Shown here piece after piece: positions 47,609 through 56,187 of a stretch of DNA of 64,000 bases. The stretch's first letter is position 1. Each line of letters starts with the position of its first letter. The DNA comes from Lepidodermella squamata (taxonomy: Eukaryota > Gastrotricha). A program made the position numbers and the translations under genes. A model generated the notes under the pieces. That model saw only the letters and a program-made list of their open reading frames with translations. It did not search any database and had not been told where the DNA came from. The DNA lies in the NCBI GenBank assembly GCA_047495785.1, contig JBLDXI010000012.1:186001-250000 (forward strand), given 5' to 3'.

Positions 47609-47902
47609 ATGCCAACTAAATTCTGTCTACTTTTCGCTATAATAGCCCTTATTTCTTACAGCCGGACAGTTGTGTCTTTGGAATCCGGCCTGGTGTTAAA
47701 TTTCAAAGGTGACAGCATTACCATGAAGGAAGGACCAAAATCGGCTCAACCAAATATTCAGCACTTGGTTCGAACGTCACATGACGGAAAGCGGTCTCAT
47801 CCCGTCCAAAAAACACCCGAAACGACGACTCCGCTGACGCATTTCGAATACCCAGGAGCTTTTTGGCACGAGGAATTTTTCCCGATTATTGGACTGCGTT
47901 AG
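47609..47902 (+). CDS. Small secreted precursor with HDGKR site
   Basis: 97 aa. Signal MPTKFCLLFAIIALISYSRT, cut near VVS. Mature LESGLVLNFKGDSITMKEGP, then NIQHLVRTSHDGKR, SHPVQKTPETTTPLTHFEYP and end FWHEEFFPIIGLR. A Gly directly before KR is an amidation-type context (TSHD-amide), possibly by chance. AATAAA near 47927. First of thirteen head-to-tail plus-strand genes. Confidence 0.75.
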   Translation: MPTKFCLLFAIIALISYSRTVVSLESGLVLNFKGDSITMKEGPKSAQPNIQHLVRTSHDGKRSHPVQKTPETTTPLTHFEYPGAFWHEEFFPIIGLR

Positions 47903-48247
47903 TTGATAATAGCTATAGCTGGTAGAATGAATAAAGACATAATTACGAATTTCCCTGATACATTTTTTTTTCTGGCCCTCACATGACCGGCACATGACAA
48001 TCGCATGACACAACTCCTTGCAATTACCCCCACCCATTTTCCACGTTTTGAAACAAACCAGAAAATTTTCACATCCCACAGTCACGCGAAGCAATAAATA
48101 AGAAGCCTTATTCATGGCACAGAGCCATTAAATACCTTAAATCTTTCACAGATCAAGGACGGTAATTACATTCCTACTGCATAAAAGCCCACGCCGAACG
48201 CACTGAATAGCCAGATCTTTATCCTTATTTTTCTCGCGAAATTCAAA

Positions 48248-48547
48248 ATGCTGAATAGAGTTATCATTATTGTTCTTGTTTTTGCCATTTCGGCCGTTGC
48301 GGCGAACAGCGTGTCCTCAGAATCCGCTCGAAGTCTGCTGTCCGACCCATCCTTGTGGTTCCACGACCACTCTGCAGCTACAGAATTCCTAGGCGAGGAG
48401 CATCCGCACATGGAAAACCAGGCATTCGGCTCGTTCAGTTCGCAGAAAGCTCTTCTCAACGGCGATTTTGCCCCGTTACTTTCGAACATCCTCTACGGCG
48501 GAAACGCCGGATCGAATGATAACATGCGTAATGCATTAGGAAAATGA
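48248..48547 (+). CDS. Small secreted protein
   Basis: 99 aa. Signal MLNRVIIIVLVFAISAVAAN. Mature SVSSESARSLLSDPSLWFHD, then HSAATEFLGEEHPHMENQAF, Gly/Ser-rich GSFSSQKALLNGDFAPLL and end NNMRNALGK-like basic tail (DNMRNALGK). Less charged than its neighbours. No dibasic site, no cysteine. AATAAA near 48680. Confidence 0.7.
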   Translation: MLNRVIIIVLVFAISAVAANSVSSESARSLLSDPSLWFHDHSAATEFLGEEHPHMENQAFGSFSSQKALLNGDFAPLLSNILYGGNAGSNDNMRNALGK

Positions 48548-48765
48548 TAAGCACTTGAATTCAATCTATCACACACGTAAATTGCTGAGAAAAATTCATC
48601 ATATAGGATAGAGCCGAAATTAATCCCCCATTTTCGTGTCACATATCAAGTACTGTTCCCAGGTACTGTTCCGATTTCAATAAAAATATCATTTGCGTCA
48701 CTCCCCCGCTCTTTTTTGAATGGCTTTTATTGCTGGCAGTGGTCAAGTAATTTCAGTATTTGGCA

Positions 48766-49050
48766 ATGCTGTTAAAGTTTTTTATTTTATTCGCAATTTT
48801 GGCCTGTGCAACTGCCAGCAGGCTGCCTCCTTACAAAGGTCAACTAATTAGCAACTCAGCCGGTCGAATTATAGGGCGCGATGACCCACTTGTTTTGCAA
48901 AGACAAGCAGTGTTTAAGCCGAGATCAGCCCAGCACGACCTAGCTCGACCACGAAGCAATGTTTATCTGCGAAAGTTATTGAATGGCTTCGTATCTAAGA
49001 ACAAGCCGCCGCAAATTATGACAGTGGACACTGTAAATCGATTTCCATAA
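48766..49050 (+). CDS. Small secreted basic protein
   Basis: 94 aa from ATG 48766 (48760 is TTG). Signal MLLKFFILFAILACATASR. Mature LPPYKGQLISNSAGRIIGRD, then QAVFKPRSAQHDLARPRSNV, YLRKLLNGFVSKNK and end PQIMTVDTVNRFP. The terminal MTVDTVN parallels VSVDTRNK in the gene at 62166. Arg/Lys-rich without paired basic residues. AATAAA near 49107. No cysteine after the signal. Confidence 0.7.
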   Translation: MLLKFFILFAILACATASRLPPYKGQLISNSAGRIIGRDDPLVLQRQAVFKPRSAQHDLARPRSNVYLRKLLNGFVSKNKPPQIMTVDTVNRFP

Positions 49051-49314
49051 ATCAGCAGCCTACGCGCTGACAACATGGTGATGAGCACTGGTTTTAATTA
49101 TATACTAATAAAATTTGAATGACACGTCAGTCATCAGTGATTATTATAGATCAGAAAAAGCGGAAATGACGATGTGCCTAGGCGGTACAAATGGCCAATT
49201 CACGCCTTGTTAAGTGCTGTCTAATCGCACCTAATCAGCCGAAAATAATTTCGGCGGCTCTGATTAGCCCACTTGCTATTTTTGTCCATTCGATTATTTT
49301 TTGCATTTTCAAAT

Positions 49315-49581
49315 ATGTTGCGTCATCTTTTCATTTTCGCTGCGGCTATTTTTGCCCTAGCTCAATGTCGGGGCAAAGCGTCGGCACCTGTCTTTGTTCC
49401 TGCCGAGGCCCTGGCTTCCGATAATTTACCCGAGCTCTTCATTATCGGACCGTCAAGCACTGCTCTTCTGAGGCACGGCAACGAAAATGTGAAACATGGT
49501 AAAAGCAGCAAGGCCGGCGGTCATCATTCGCGGAAAAAGCAAGTCGACGGATTTCGAAGCAGAAACACACTTCCTATGTGA
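49315..49581 (+). CDS. Small secreted protein
   Basis: 88 aa from ATG 49315. A 14-residue in-frame extension upstream is disfavoured because it sits ahead of a complete signal. Signal MLRHLFIFAAAIFALAQC, then RGKASAPVFVPAEALASDNL, PELFIIGPSSTALLRHGN and a His/Lys/Ser/Gly-rich end (HGKSSKAGGHHSRKK). RKK is followed by a short QVDGFRSRNTLPM. AATAAA near 49614. Confidence 0.7.
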   Translation: MLRHLFIFAAAIFALAQCRGKASAPVFVPAEALASDNLPELFIIGPSSTALLRHGNENVKHGKSSKAGGHHSRKKQVDGFRSRNTLPM

Positions 49582-49802
49582 AATAGACGAATTTTAATTT
49601 AGTGAATTGCTAGGAATAAAGCTTAGGAATTTGACCACTACTTCATTTACTTAGCCTAATCAAATCACCTACATATTAGAGGGCGCCACCACGTGATTGA
49701 GAGAATGGACGATATGTCGAATGTCACTGCCCTAGTTTTGCCTTTTTGAGTCGACATCTGCAGACATTTTCAGCATTGTGAACTCTTCTCAGCAAACAAA
49801 AT

Positions 49803-50060
49803 ATGTTCAAGTCGAAGATTTTATTCGCGATCGCAGTCGTGATTCTTCTATTGAACGTGACTTATTGCTTTACTGCTAGCGAGCCTGGACAGCTAACCCG
49901 CCGATTCAAACGATATGCCGCTAGAGCTAATGTCCCGAACCGGAGGTACACTGAACGCTCGATGGCCATGATGTGGGCTGAGCCCTTAGTCCGACCAGAT
50001 AGCAACAAAGCTCGTCATCTTTCACGCGTGCGATGGTCATCAATTTTCAATAATTATTAA
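49803..50060 (+). CDS. Secreted precursor with LTRRFKR site
   Basis: 85 aa. Signal MFKSKILFAIAVVILLLNVT, cut near YCF. Short propart TASEPGQLTRR, then FKRYAARANVPNRRYTERSM, AMMWAEPLVRPDSNKARHLS and end RVRWSSIFNNY. The RRF start of the mature part resembles RRFASSK at 54177 and KRFAVVK at 52880. Highly Arg-rich, cysteine-free after the signal. AATAAA near 50198. Confidence 0.75.
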   Translation: MFKSKILFAIAVVILLLNVTYCFTASEPGQLTRRFKRYAARANVPNRRYTERSMAMMWAEPLVRPDSNKARHLSRVRWSSIFNNY

Positions 50061-50772
50061 GCTGGACTCTTAATTTTCGCAGTTCATTGACATTCGGCGT
50101 TGAACGCCGCTGTTACATGATATAAAGCTTATATAACTCCTCAAACCTGTAGTTTATCAATTTTAGGTACCTGATGTTAGAATATTATCATTATTAATAA
50201 AAGCTCATTATTATATATTATACTGCTAATCAGTAAAAGTTGAAGTACGCTTGAACCCTATCAAAAGCTGCGTTGAAAATTAGCCGAGCTGATAATTTAA
50301 ATTGGCAAAATTAGGAGTGGAACTTGACAGGAACATCCCAGGACATTATTTTGGAGGAATAATTCCAACTTCAAAGCGAAAGAAAAATAATTTTAGCTGA
50401 GCTATTGAATGGTGGAATTCCTGGTTAGATGAAAAAATGACACATCCGATTTGATTTCAAGCTGACCTTCGCCGGCGTGAATAACACAAATAACAATCTT
50501 GAATAACAAAATGTAGCTGGATGCGGACAGAGCACCTAAGCGACGTAGGTGGACGGAGAAAAACATGGAGGCTAACTTAGAATAGCCACCAGCCACGCAA
50601 GTTTAGACCTCGCGCTATCGGCTGCGTAGTGATCGCCTCCGTTCTTCTAACGAGTCCAGGCGAGCTTGTTAAAAATTAATTGCAAAAATTCAAGACCTCG
50701 ACTGCCTGGGCAAACGTGGCTTTGCTGTATAAAGAGCATTAACACTCCATTCACAATATTGATGCGATTTAT
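50061..50772. other. Intergenic stretch
   Basis: A minus ORF 50402-50596 has a leader-like part (YILLFKIVICVIHAGEG) but no TATA box or poly(A) signal. Otherwise it holds only the promoter of 50773. Confidence 0.45.
50728..50735 (+). promoter_or_regulatory. TATA box of the 50773 gene
   Basis: TATAAAGA, 45 nt before ATG 50773. Confidence 0.5.
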
Positions 50773-51147
50773 ATGATATTAAATAACATGCAATTTTCGA
50801 CCTCAGCTTTCCTCAAATTCATGGCATTCAACCCTAAACCAGCTCATCTTTTTCTGTGCTGGCTTCTGATATTCGAAATGCTTCCAGTCTTTGAAAGCCG
50901 ACCAGTACCCGCTGACCTCTTATCGCTGACACTTGTTAAGCGATCACCAACGAAAATTTCTCTTGAGGCACGGAACAAGTGGAAGGTACGAGTCAACCCG
51001 GCGAATGCAGTAGCGAAATTAGAAAAGCTGAAAGCTAGCCTGCGGTCTGCTCCCTTCAATTCGAAACCTGACGTCAGTTCTCTGCGTGGAAGGCTCATCT
51101 TCAAAGTCGGCCAACCTGGCCGTAAAACTATTAGAAGACAACCTTAA
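50773..51147 (+). CDS. Secreted precursor with LVKRSP site
   Basis: 124 aa from the first ATG. ATGs at 50788 and 50821 are in frame, and the last gives the neatest signal (MAFNPKPAHLFLCWLLIFEM, cut near FES). Propart RPVPADLLSLTLVKR, mature SPTKISLEARNKWKVRVNPA, helical AVAKLEKLKASLRSAPF and end GQPGRKTIRRQP. Strongly basic after the KR. A GRK near the end is another amidation-type site. AATAAA near 51211. Cysteine only in the leader. Confidence 0.75.
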   Translation: MILNNMQFSTSAFLKFMAFNPKPAHLFLCWLLIFEMLPVFESRPVPADLLSLTLVKRSPTKISLEARNKWKVRVNPANAVAKLEKLKASLRSAPFNSKPDVSSLRGRLIFKVGQPGRKTIRRQP

Positions 51148-51893
51148 ATCTTGAAATATTATAATATGATTATATACAGCAGACATCAGGCTGAAATCAA
51201 ACAACTTTCAAATAAATGTTCAATTTGTTCACTATTTATGGTTCATTTTTAATCAAAGGGTTCGGGTGCTGAAACATGGTTATATTAAGTATGAAGCTAT
51301 TCGGTAATTCGTACATATTCGCAATCCAACCTCAGCCCAAACCCTAATCCCAACGTTATCATCAGCCTTAACCCTGATCTCTACACTTACTCCAACCCTA
51401 ACCCTAACCCTAACCCTAACCCTATTCTAAGTACAATGGCCTTTCAATAAAAAAGATTTCAACCCAATGGAGTTTCGATTAAAACTCGTCACAGGGAATA
51501 AGATAGTACAAAGCCAATAATTAAAGGTGAAATGAGGCTGAAACATTGTTCTCACCTCAATATCGAACTTTTATTGACAACAATATTCTAAGCCTTGGTT
51601 TAAAGTTTGAACGTTGGTGGAAATTTGCGTTATTAATCAATAGCGCTAATCATAAAGCCTTTTCCATGACGTTTTCTCTTAGAGCTTTAACCGCTAGATC
51701 CAGAGCAGTAAGTCTATCGATTTTACAAGCCAGCAATTATCGCTCTAGGTTGTTGTTTTTTGTCATAATAAGTTGGAACGGCTGCGAAGAAGAGTGGGTG
51801 GCTAATTGCGCGATAATATATATTTCTGCGCACTCGCCCGCACCTGACTTATATGGTCCTTATGACCTTCATAGTATAACGAGCAACTATAGC
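51148..51893. other. Spacer with interstitial telomere-like DNA
   Basis: Holds the CCCTAA tract described separately. The in-frame open region 51546-51893 upstream of the gene at 51894 is treated as leader DNA because the signal peptide starts only at 51894. Confidence 0.5.
51396..51424. repeat. Interstitial telomere-like (CCCTAA)n tract
   Basis: Almost five perfect CCCTAA units, preceded by degenerate units (AACCCTAATCCC, TTAACCCTGATC) from about 51335. TTAGGG is the common animal telomere repeat. This internal tract suggests an ancient end-joining, telomerase-mediated repair, or a former chromosome end. Confidence 0.85.
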
Positions 51894-52190
51894 ATGGCAA
51901 CTGTTCTACGACCAACTGCTCATATTTGGCTGCTAGGTTTAGCCAGCATCGTTATCATTGCTGTATCACGATGCAGTGCAGATAGCGGGAACGACATCTA
52001 TCTGGATTCGAGCTTTGACGAAAATCCGTTCTTTGGCCGGCATTTCGACGAACGCAAAAGTGCACCGGCTAAAATTGTCAACGCCATTCGATACCAGCCC
52101 CGGCTAGAACCACGATCCTCATCGCCGAAAGCTGGTGTTAGAGCCAACCGCGTTATCATGTCGAAAAAGAAGCCATGGAAGCTGTCATGA
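51894..52190 (+). CDS. Small secreted protein, acidic then basic
   Basis: 98 aa from ATG 51894. The open frame to 51546 is ignored because a full signal, MATVLRPTAHIWLLGLASIV, begins here (cut near RCSA). Mature DSGNDIYLDSSFDENPFFGR, then HFDERKSAPAKIVNAIRYQP and basic PKAGVRANRVIMSKKKPWKLS. TATATGG near 51850 is 44 nt upstream. AATAAA near 52258. Cysteine only at the signal end. Confidence 0.75.
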   Translation: MATVLRPTAHIWLLGLASIVIIAVSRCSADSGNDIYLDSSFDENPFFGRHFDERKSAPAKIVNAIRYQPRLEPRSSSPKAGVRANRVIMSKKKPWKLS

Positions 52191-52879
52191 AATTATTCGT
52201 GATACATGTTGGTTGGATGCCACCGATTTAAATCAGTCACAATAGCGTTATGATATCTTTAATAAACCCATTTCAAATAAATAAAACTAACTCAGTGAAT
52301 TCAGCGTCTTTGATGTCTGGATGTTAATTGTCGTGGGATAGAAGGTTTCACGTATAATTAAAACGGTCAATTGTTCCTGATTCACATTATTAGACAAAGA
52401 CTATTTAATTAGTTGTGAAACACTAATTGAAACCGACACTGAGACAGAGTTTAACATGGGATTGAATATAAGATCAAGAAAATTATTCCAAAAGTTATCA
52501 GCCTCGCCGGATTTCGGTCATTTCCAGTCCTAGGACAAGTAGACTGAGCCAGAAGTTGCATCTATTGCCGCTTATTGTTTTGATTTCGATATAATGCTTA
52601 TTATTATCTTTTCCCAAAAGACTTCACCTTGTTTACTAGCGGATTTGAAGACAAATCATTTTCGTGTAATCAATCAGAATCAAAATCATTAAATTATAGT
52701 AATCCATCGCGTCCACAGCAGTTTTTTAGTGTTCCAGGTCCTTGTTTTCCCTTTTCACAGTAATCCATCGCAGCCCAAACACCCAAACAATCGCGGAAAA
52801 ACTTGTTGTTCTCAGCCAGACACTATTTAAACTCAGGTCTTTTCACTGTCTAGGTACAATATCTTTCGCGAGGTAAATT
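52191..52879. other. Intergenic spacer
   Basis: No ORF with support. A TATTTAAA motif near 52823 precedes the gene at 52880. Confidence 0.5.
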
Positions 52880-53338
52880 ATGTCGACCACATCGATTGTC
52901 CTACTAGTACTACTTAGGCTGGGATCAAGCTGCTTGGCAAGCGTCTATGATGCTGATTCAGAAGAATACTTCACTGAGGCTAAGCGATTCGCTGTCGTGA
53001 AGGAAGGTGTCTTCGGCGGATCATTCCGGCGTAATTCTCTCTACAAACAGGCAACACTACCCCCTGCTCCAGTCGACCATCCAAAAATGCCATCAGCAAT
53101 TCATGCAATAATGTCAGCAAGTAAGCAAGATAACAAGGAAAGTTATCAAAGCAATCCGGAGCGAAGCGATATCAAGAATGGCCAAGCTTGGGTTAAGATG
53201 CTATACTCGGGAATCGATAAAGCAGATCGGCCAGCTGCGATTAAGTATCCCGACTACGCAAAGAAGATCGCACAGCTTTCGAAACTCAGTATTGTCAAGA
53301 TGATGAACGAGGCGTTCGGAAAGCCTATTACTGAGTAG
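52880..53338 (+). CDS. Secreted precursor, RFAxxKxGxF family
   Basis: 152 aa. Signal MSTTSIVLLVLLRLGSSCLA. Propart SVYDADSEEYFTEAKR, then FAVVKEGVFGGSFRRNSLYK, a Pro stretch (LPPAPVDHPKMP) and a long Lys/Ser/Asp region ending KMMNEAFGKPITE. KRFAVVKEGVFGGSFRR aligns with RRFASSKQGIFSSMQRS at 54177 and loosely with IKRVVPFKSGFVGSNYKR at 53558, giving three adjacent paralogues. No clear AATAAA after the stop. Cysteine only in the signal. Confidence 0.75.
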   Translation: MSTTSIVLLVLLRLGSSCLASVYDADSEEYFTEAKRFAVVKEGVFGGSFRRNSLYKQATLPPAPVDHPKMPSAIHAIMSASKQDNKESYQSNPERSDIKNGQAWVKMLYSGIDKADRPAAIKYPDYAKKIAQLSKLSIVKMMNEAFGKPITE

Positions 53339-53557
53339 AGACACAAACACTTTCTTTCATTTCGTATTATCACGTGTGTATTAGATGTTCACCATTTGCC
53401 GGTCGAAAACCTTAATCAATGTTTCATGAATTAGAGTAAAACGTAATGGTATAGAACTAAGCTCCGTTTCTGGTAATCCGGGTAGTAATCACATCCCACG
53501 TGGTCATTCTGTTTCCCCGAAACATTTTCACCAGAATCATCGTCAGATCAACCGAAA

Positions 53558-53983
53558 ATGTATCCCCGATTGTTTCTGGTTCTTATCTTCGCTTTCTTGG
53601 ATACCAGCGACGGATTCAGCAGAGTTTCGCATCCACAGAGCAGTTATGCTGGTTATTTCATGCGACTTCCGACGAGCGCCATCAAAAGGGTGGTGCCGTT
53701 TAAGAGCGGGTTTGTCGGTAGTAATTACAAGCGGACCGTTTCCCTTTCTCCCGGCTTCCGAGATCGCGCTGTTGCTCCGGGGAAGCCCTACGAAAGGAAT
53801 TATATGAATCCAGCGGCTCAACCGAATGCTTTGGATCTAGGCGCCGAGCGAATGCGTAATTTCATGTCATTCCGTCTTCGAAACGGAGCCCTCGGACAAA
53901 CTTGGGTGCGCAAGATTACGCGCCCACGCCAATCTTCTTCTTCATACTTTAGAGGAAACACGGCTCAGCGAAACTACTACTAA
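53558..53983 (+). CDS. Secreted precursor, RFAxxKxGxF family (diverged)
   Basis: 141 aa. Signal MYPRLFLVLIFAFLDTSDG. Body FSRVSHPQSSYAGYFMRLPT, then SAIKRVVPFKSGFVGSNYKR and TVSLSPGFRDRAVAPGKPYE. The end has FRLRNGALGQTWVRKITRPR and SSSYFRGNTAQRNYY. The C-terminal S-x-YF-x-G-x4-R-x-Y resembles SGYFTGRVISRRYF at 54177. Arg/Ser/Tyr-rich, cysteine-free. AATAAA near 54029. Confidence 0.75.
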   Translation: MYPRLFLVLIFAFLDTSDGFSRVSHPQSSYAGYFMRLPTSAIKRVVPFKSGFVGSNYKRTVSLSPGFRDRAVAPGKPYERNYMNPAAQPNALDLGAERMRNFMSFRLRNGALGQTWVRKITRPRQSSSSYFRGNTAQRNYY

Positions 53984-54176
53984 CATTATTGATATAGTCA
54001 AGGATCCTCAATTATTGAGAGGTATGATAAATAAAAGCATCTGGCAACAACGTGTCTTTTTGTAACCATCAATCTTCGGCGGAAAATGATTAATTTTCGT
54101 TTTCTCAGAGACTCTATAGCGTTAATCCTATAGGCCATATGAAAAGGAGAACTCAATCAGCTGACACTTTTTCAAA

Positions 54177-54530
54177 ATGAATTTCACACATGTTTCAATT
54201 TTACTATTCCTATTATCAGTGATTCGCTGCCAAAATGCATCGAAGTCCAGGTTTCAGTGTGACATGTCGCCTTTTGTCAGCCGCGTACGACGCTTCGCTT
54301 CTTCAAAACAAGGAATTTTCAGCTCCATGCAGCGCTCTGGATTCAGCAGTCGCGAAAAGCATCTTCGCCGTAATTTTGTGTCAGCGGCCCCTATTGCCGA
54401 TTTCCGAGACGCTCGCTTGGGGCATTTGGTAGCCACAAATCGAGCCCAACATCAAACCCGAGTTCGAGCGATTCCTCGCGATATTTCAGGCTATTTTACA
54501 GGCAGGGTGATCAGTCGCAGATATTTTTAG
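54177..54530 (+). CDS. Secreted precursor, RFAxxKxGxF family
   Basis: 117 aa. Signal MNFTHVSILLFLLSVIRCQN. Short propart ASKSRFQCDMSPFVSRVRR, then FASSKQGIFSSMQRSGFSSR, REKHLRRNFVSAAPIADFRD and end SGYFTGRVISRRYF. Shares its post-RR start with 52880 and its C-terminus with 53558, so it links the three. One propart cysteine. AATAAA near 54546. Confidence 0.75.
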   Translation: MNFTHVSILLFLLSVIRCQNASKSRFQCDMSPFVSRVRRFASSKQGIFSSMQRSGFSSREKHLRRNFVSAAPIADFRDARLGHLVATNRAQHQTRVRAIPRDISGYFTGRVISRRYF

Positions 54531-54824
54531 ATTCTCACATTGCCACAATAAAGAAATCGTTATTTCATTTCATAGGATACAAATAAACTGGTGTATCTAG
54601 TATTGTACAGCCCTCAAGGCAAGGTTATAATCGATTGAAAAGCTAATTAGCTACCTTATATTCCTAGAAAAGTCACTAATAAAATATCGTTTGTTTACAA
54701 GAAAAAGCGCTTAGCATCCAGCTTAAGTTGCGAAGGAGTACGTGGTATAATCCTACCAACATCAATTTTATACCGTGAAAAACTTGTGAATGGTTCAGTC
54801 TAGAAAGAACTGTACTCGGCTGCA

Positions 54825-55145
54825 ATGTCAACAAAACAGCGAGTTTTCGTTACCTTGATTTTTTTCCTATCATTAATAGGACAGTCTGCCGATTGCGTGC
54901 CGATTGCCGGCAGTTCAGATGCTTCTAAATTGAACAAAAATGATCAGAGAGGTTTCTTTGCAAACTTGGAGCGATTCTTCCTGCGTACACGTTCGAGAGC
55001 GATTCATGCGAAAAATCATTGGACCATTGGCCCTTCCGCCCGTTACGATTACAAAGACGCCTTGCTGAGACATCCGATCTCGCCTAACAAGAATCGCGCA
55101 TCAGTTTACTACCAGCAGCTTGTTCGCCAGCCAACGGCGATTTGA
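54825..55145 (+). CDS. Small secreted basic protein
   Basis: 106 aa. Signal MSTKQRVFVTLIFFLSLIGQ, cut near SADC. Mature VPIAGSSDASKLNKNDQRGF, then FANLERFFLRTRSRAIHAKN, RYDYKDALLRHPISPNKNRA and end QLVRQPTAI. The FFANLERFFLR segment is aromatic and amphipathic. No paired KR before it. TATA-like TTTATACC about 55 nt upstream. AATAAA near 55206. Possibly a distant relative of its upstream neighbours (DYKDALLRHP against DFRDARLGHL). Confidence 0.7.
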   Translation: MSTKQRVFVTLIFFLSLIGQSADCVPIAGSSDASKLNKNDQRGFFANLERFFLRTRSRAIHAKNHWTIGPSARYDYKDALLRHPISPNKNRASVYYQQLVRQPTAI

Positions 55146-55374
55146 GACATCTGATCTTACTCGATGGAAAGTACTAGAATTCCTATTTTATCCGATAGTA
55201 AAATCAGAATAAAACAGCACTCAGCGCCCACGGGTATCGCGTGTACTTATAATTAGAGGGCCATGACGCCATCGGATTGCAGCAGGATGATTAAAATTCC
55301 CCGCAATGACCAACGTCAAAAATATCAATTGATATTTCATATTTTTCTTCGTTTCTCTTTTACTTGACATTATT

Positions 55375-55635
55375 ATGGCAGCAAGAGCACTTTTAGCGAT
55401 TTTCTTAGCAATCCAACTAATCGGAATGCTACATGACTTGCCGATCTCAGTCGAAGCTCAAATGGCTCACAAAAACAGCTACATCGTGGTGGTAAATAAG
55501 CACTATCCATTGGTGCGACCCAGGCAGAAGAATGTACTCGATAGCAAAACGTTGGCTGCCGTCTCCGTCAATGGCCCGATTAATAATAATAGGAAGTCAC
55601 ACGTACTCTTCTCATCTGCGTCAGGTTTCGTTTAG
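55375..55635 (+). CDS. Small secreted protein with YIVVVNK string
   Basis: 86 aa. Signal MAARALLAIFLAIQLIGMLH, cut perhaps near SVEA. Mature QMAHKNSYIVVVNKHYPLVR, then PRQKNVLDSKTLAAVSVNGP and NNNRKSHVLFSSASGFV. Three short beta-prone strings (YIVVV, LAAVSV, HVLFSS) alternate with polar loops, unlike the helical neighbours. Cysteine-free. AATAAA near 55723. Confidence 0.7.
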   Translation: MAARALLAIFLAIQLIGMLHDLPISVEAQMAHKNSYIVVVNKHYPLVRPRQKNVLDSKTLAAVSVNGPINNNRKSHVLFSSASGFV

Positions 55636-55764
55636 AACGCAAGTGAACTGCGATCCTATTTAAATCCACAGTGACTAATTGCTTTTTGGGGAAGAGCTTA
55701 TGTTCTCAACAGTTCACACTGAAAATAAAACTGGCAGAGGTCAAATCAATTTTTTTAAAGCAGG

Positions 55765-56076
55765 ATGTCAATTTTTTTGTTTGTAGCCTTTTTCGGGGTC
55801 TTGCTACAGGCAATGGCCATAAGTAGCTACAATTATGAAGATATCACAGATCAAACCGGTTACCCGGTCTATGCGGCTAGTCAATTCGATGATACACCGA
55901 GAATGAAACGAGATTCCGCCGCAAGATTGCGCAGTCATCAGGTCCCAGGACTTCTGCGTGTTTCCACGCCAAGAATCTGGAGTGCTCTGCAGTCAAACAC
56001 ACCACGGGCAAAGCAGCGTCTCACGGTTATAAGAGTGCCTGACAATAGATTACGTATTCTCGTAAAAGCCGGTTGA
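55765..56076 (+). CDS. Secreted precursor with RMKRDS site
   Basis: 103 aa. Signal MSIFLFVAFFGVLLQAMAIS. Acidic/aromatic propart SYNYEDITDQTGYPVYAASQ...DDTPRMKR, then DSAARLRSHQVPGLLRVSTP, RIWSALQSNTPRAKQR and end LTVIRVPDNRLRILVKAG. The basic mature half carries two hydrophobic strings. Cysteine-free. AATAAA near 56119. CFAP58 converges from the other strand with its poly(A) motif near 56086, inside this 3' region. Confidence 0.75.
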   Translation: MSIFLFVAFFGVLLQAMAISSYNYEDITDQTGYPVYAASQFDDTPRMKRDSAARLRSHQVPGLLRVSTPRIWSALQSNTPRAKQRLTVIRVPDNRLRILVKAG

Positions 56077-56187
56077 ATTGCTTAATTTATTTCCTAACCA
56101 GTGATCATCCATCGTTTGAATAAAATTCACTCTAAATGAAGTTTCATGATATGGTCACTCAATTTCAAAATGCTAGTGAATAAGGTA

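Noticed and set aside
50402-50596. 64-codon minus ORF with a leader-like hydrophobic part
   Set aside because: No TATA box or poly(A) signal. The hydrophobic segment starts late and the tail resembles no array member.
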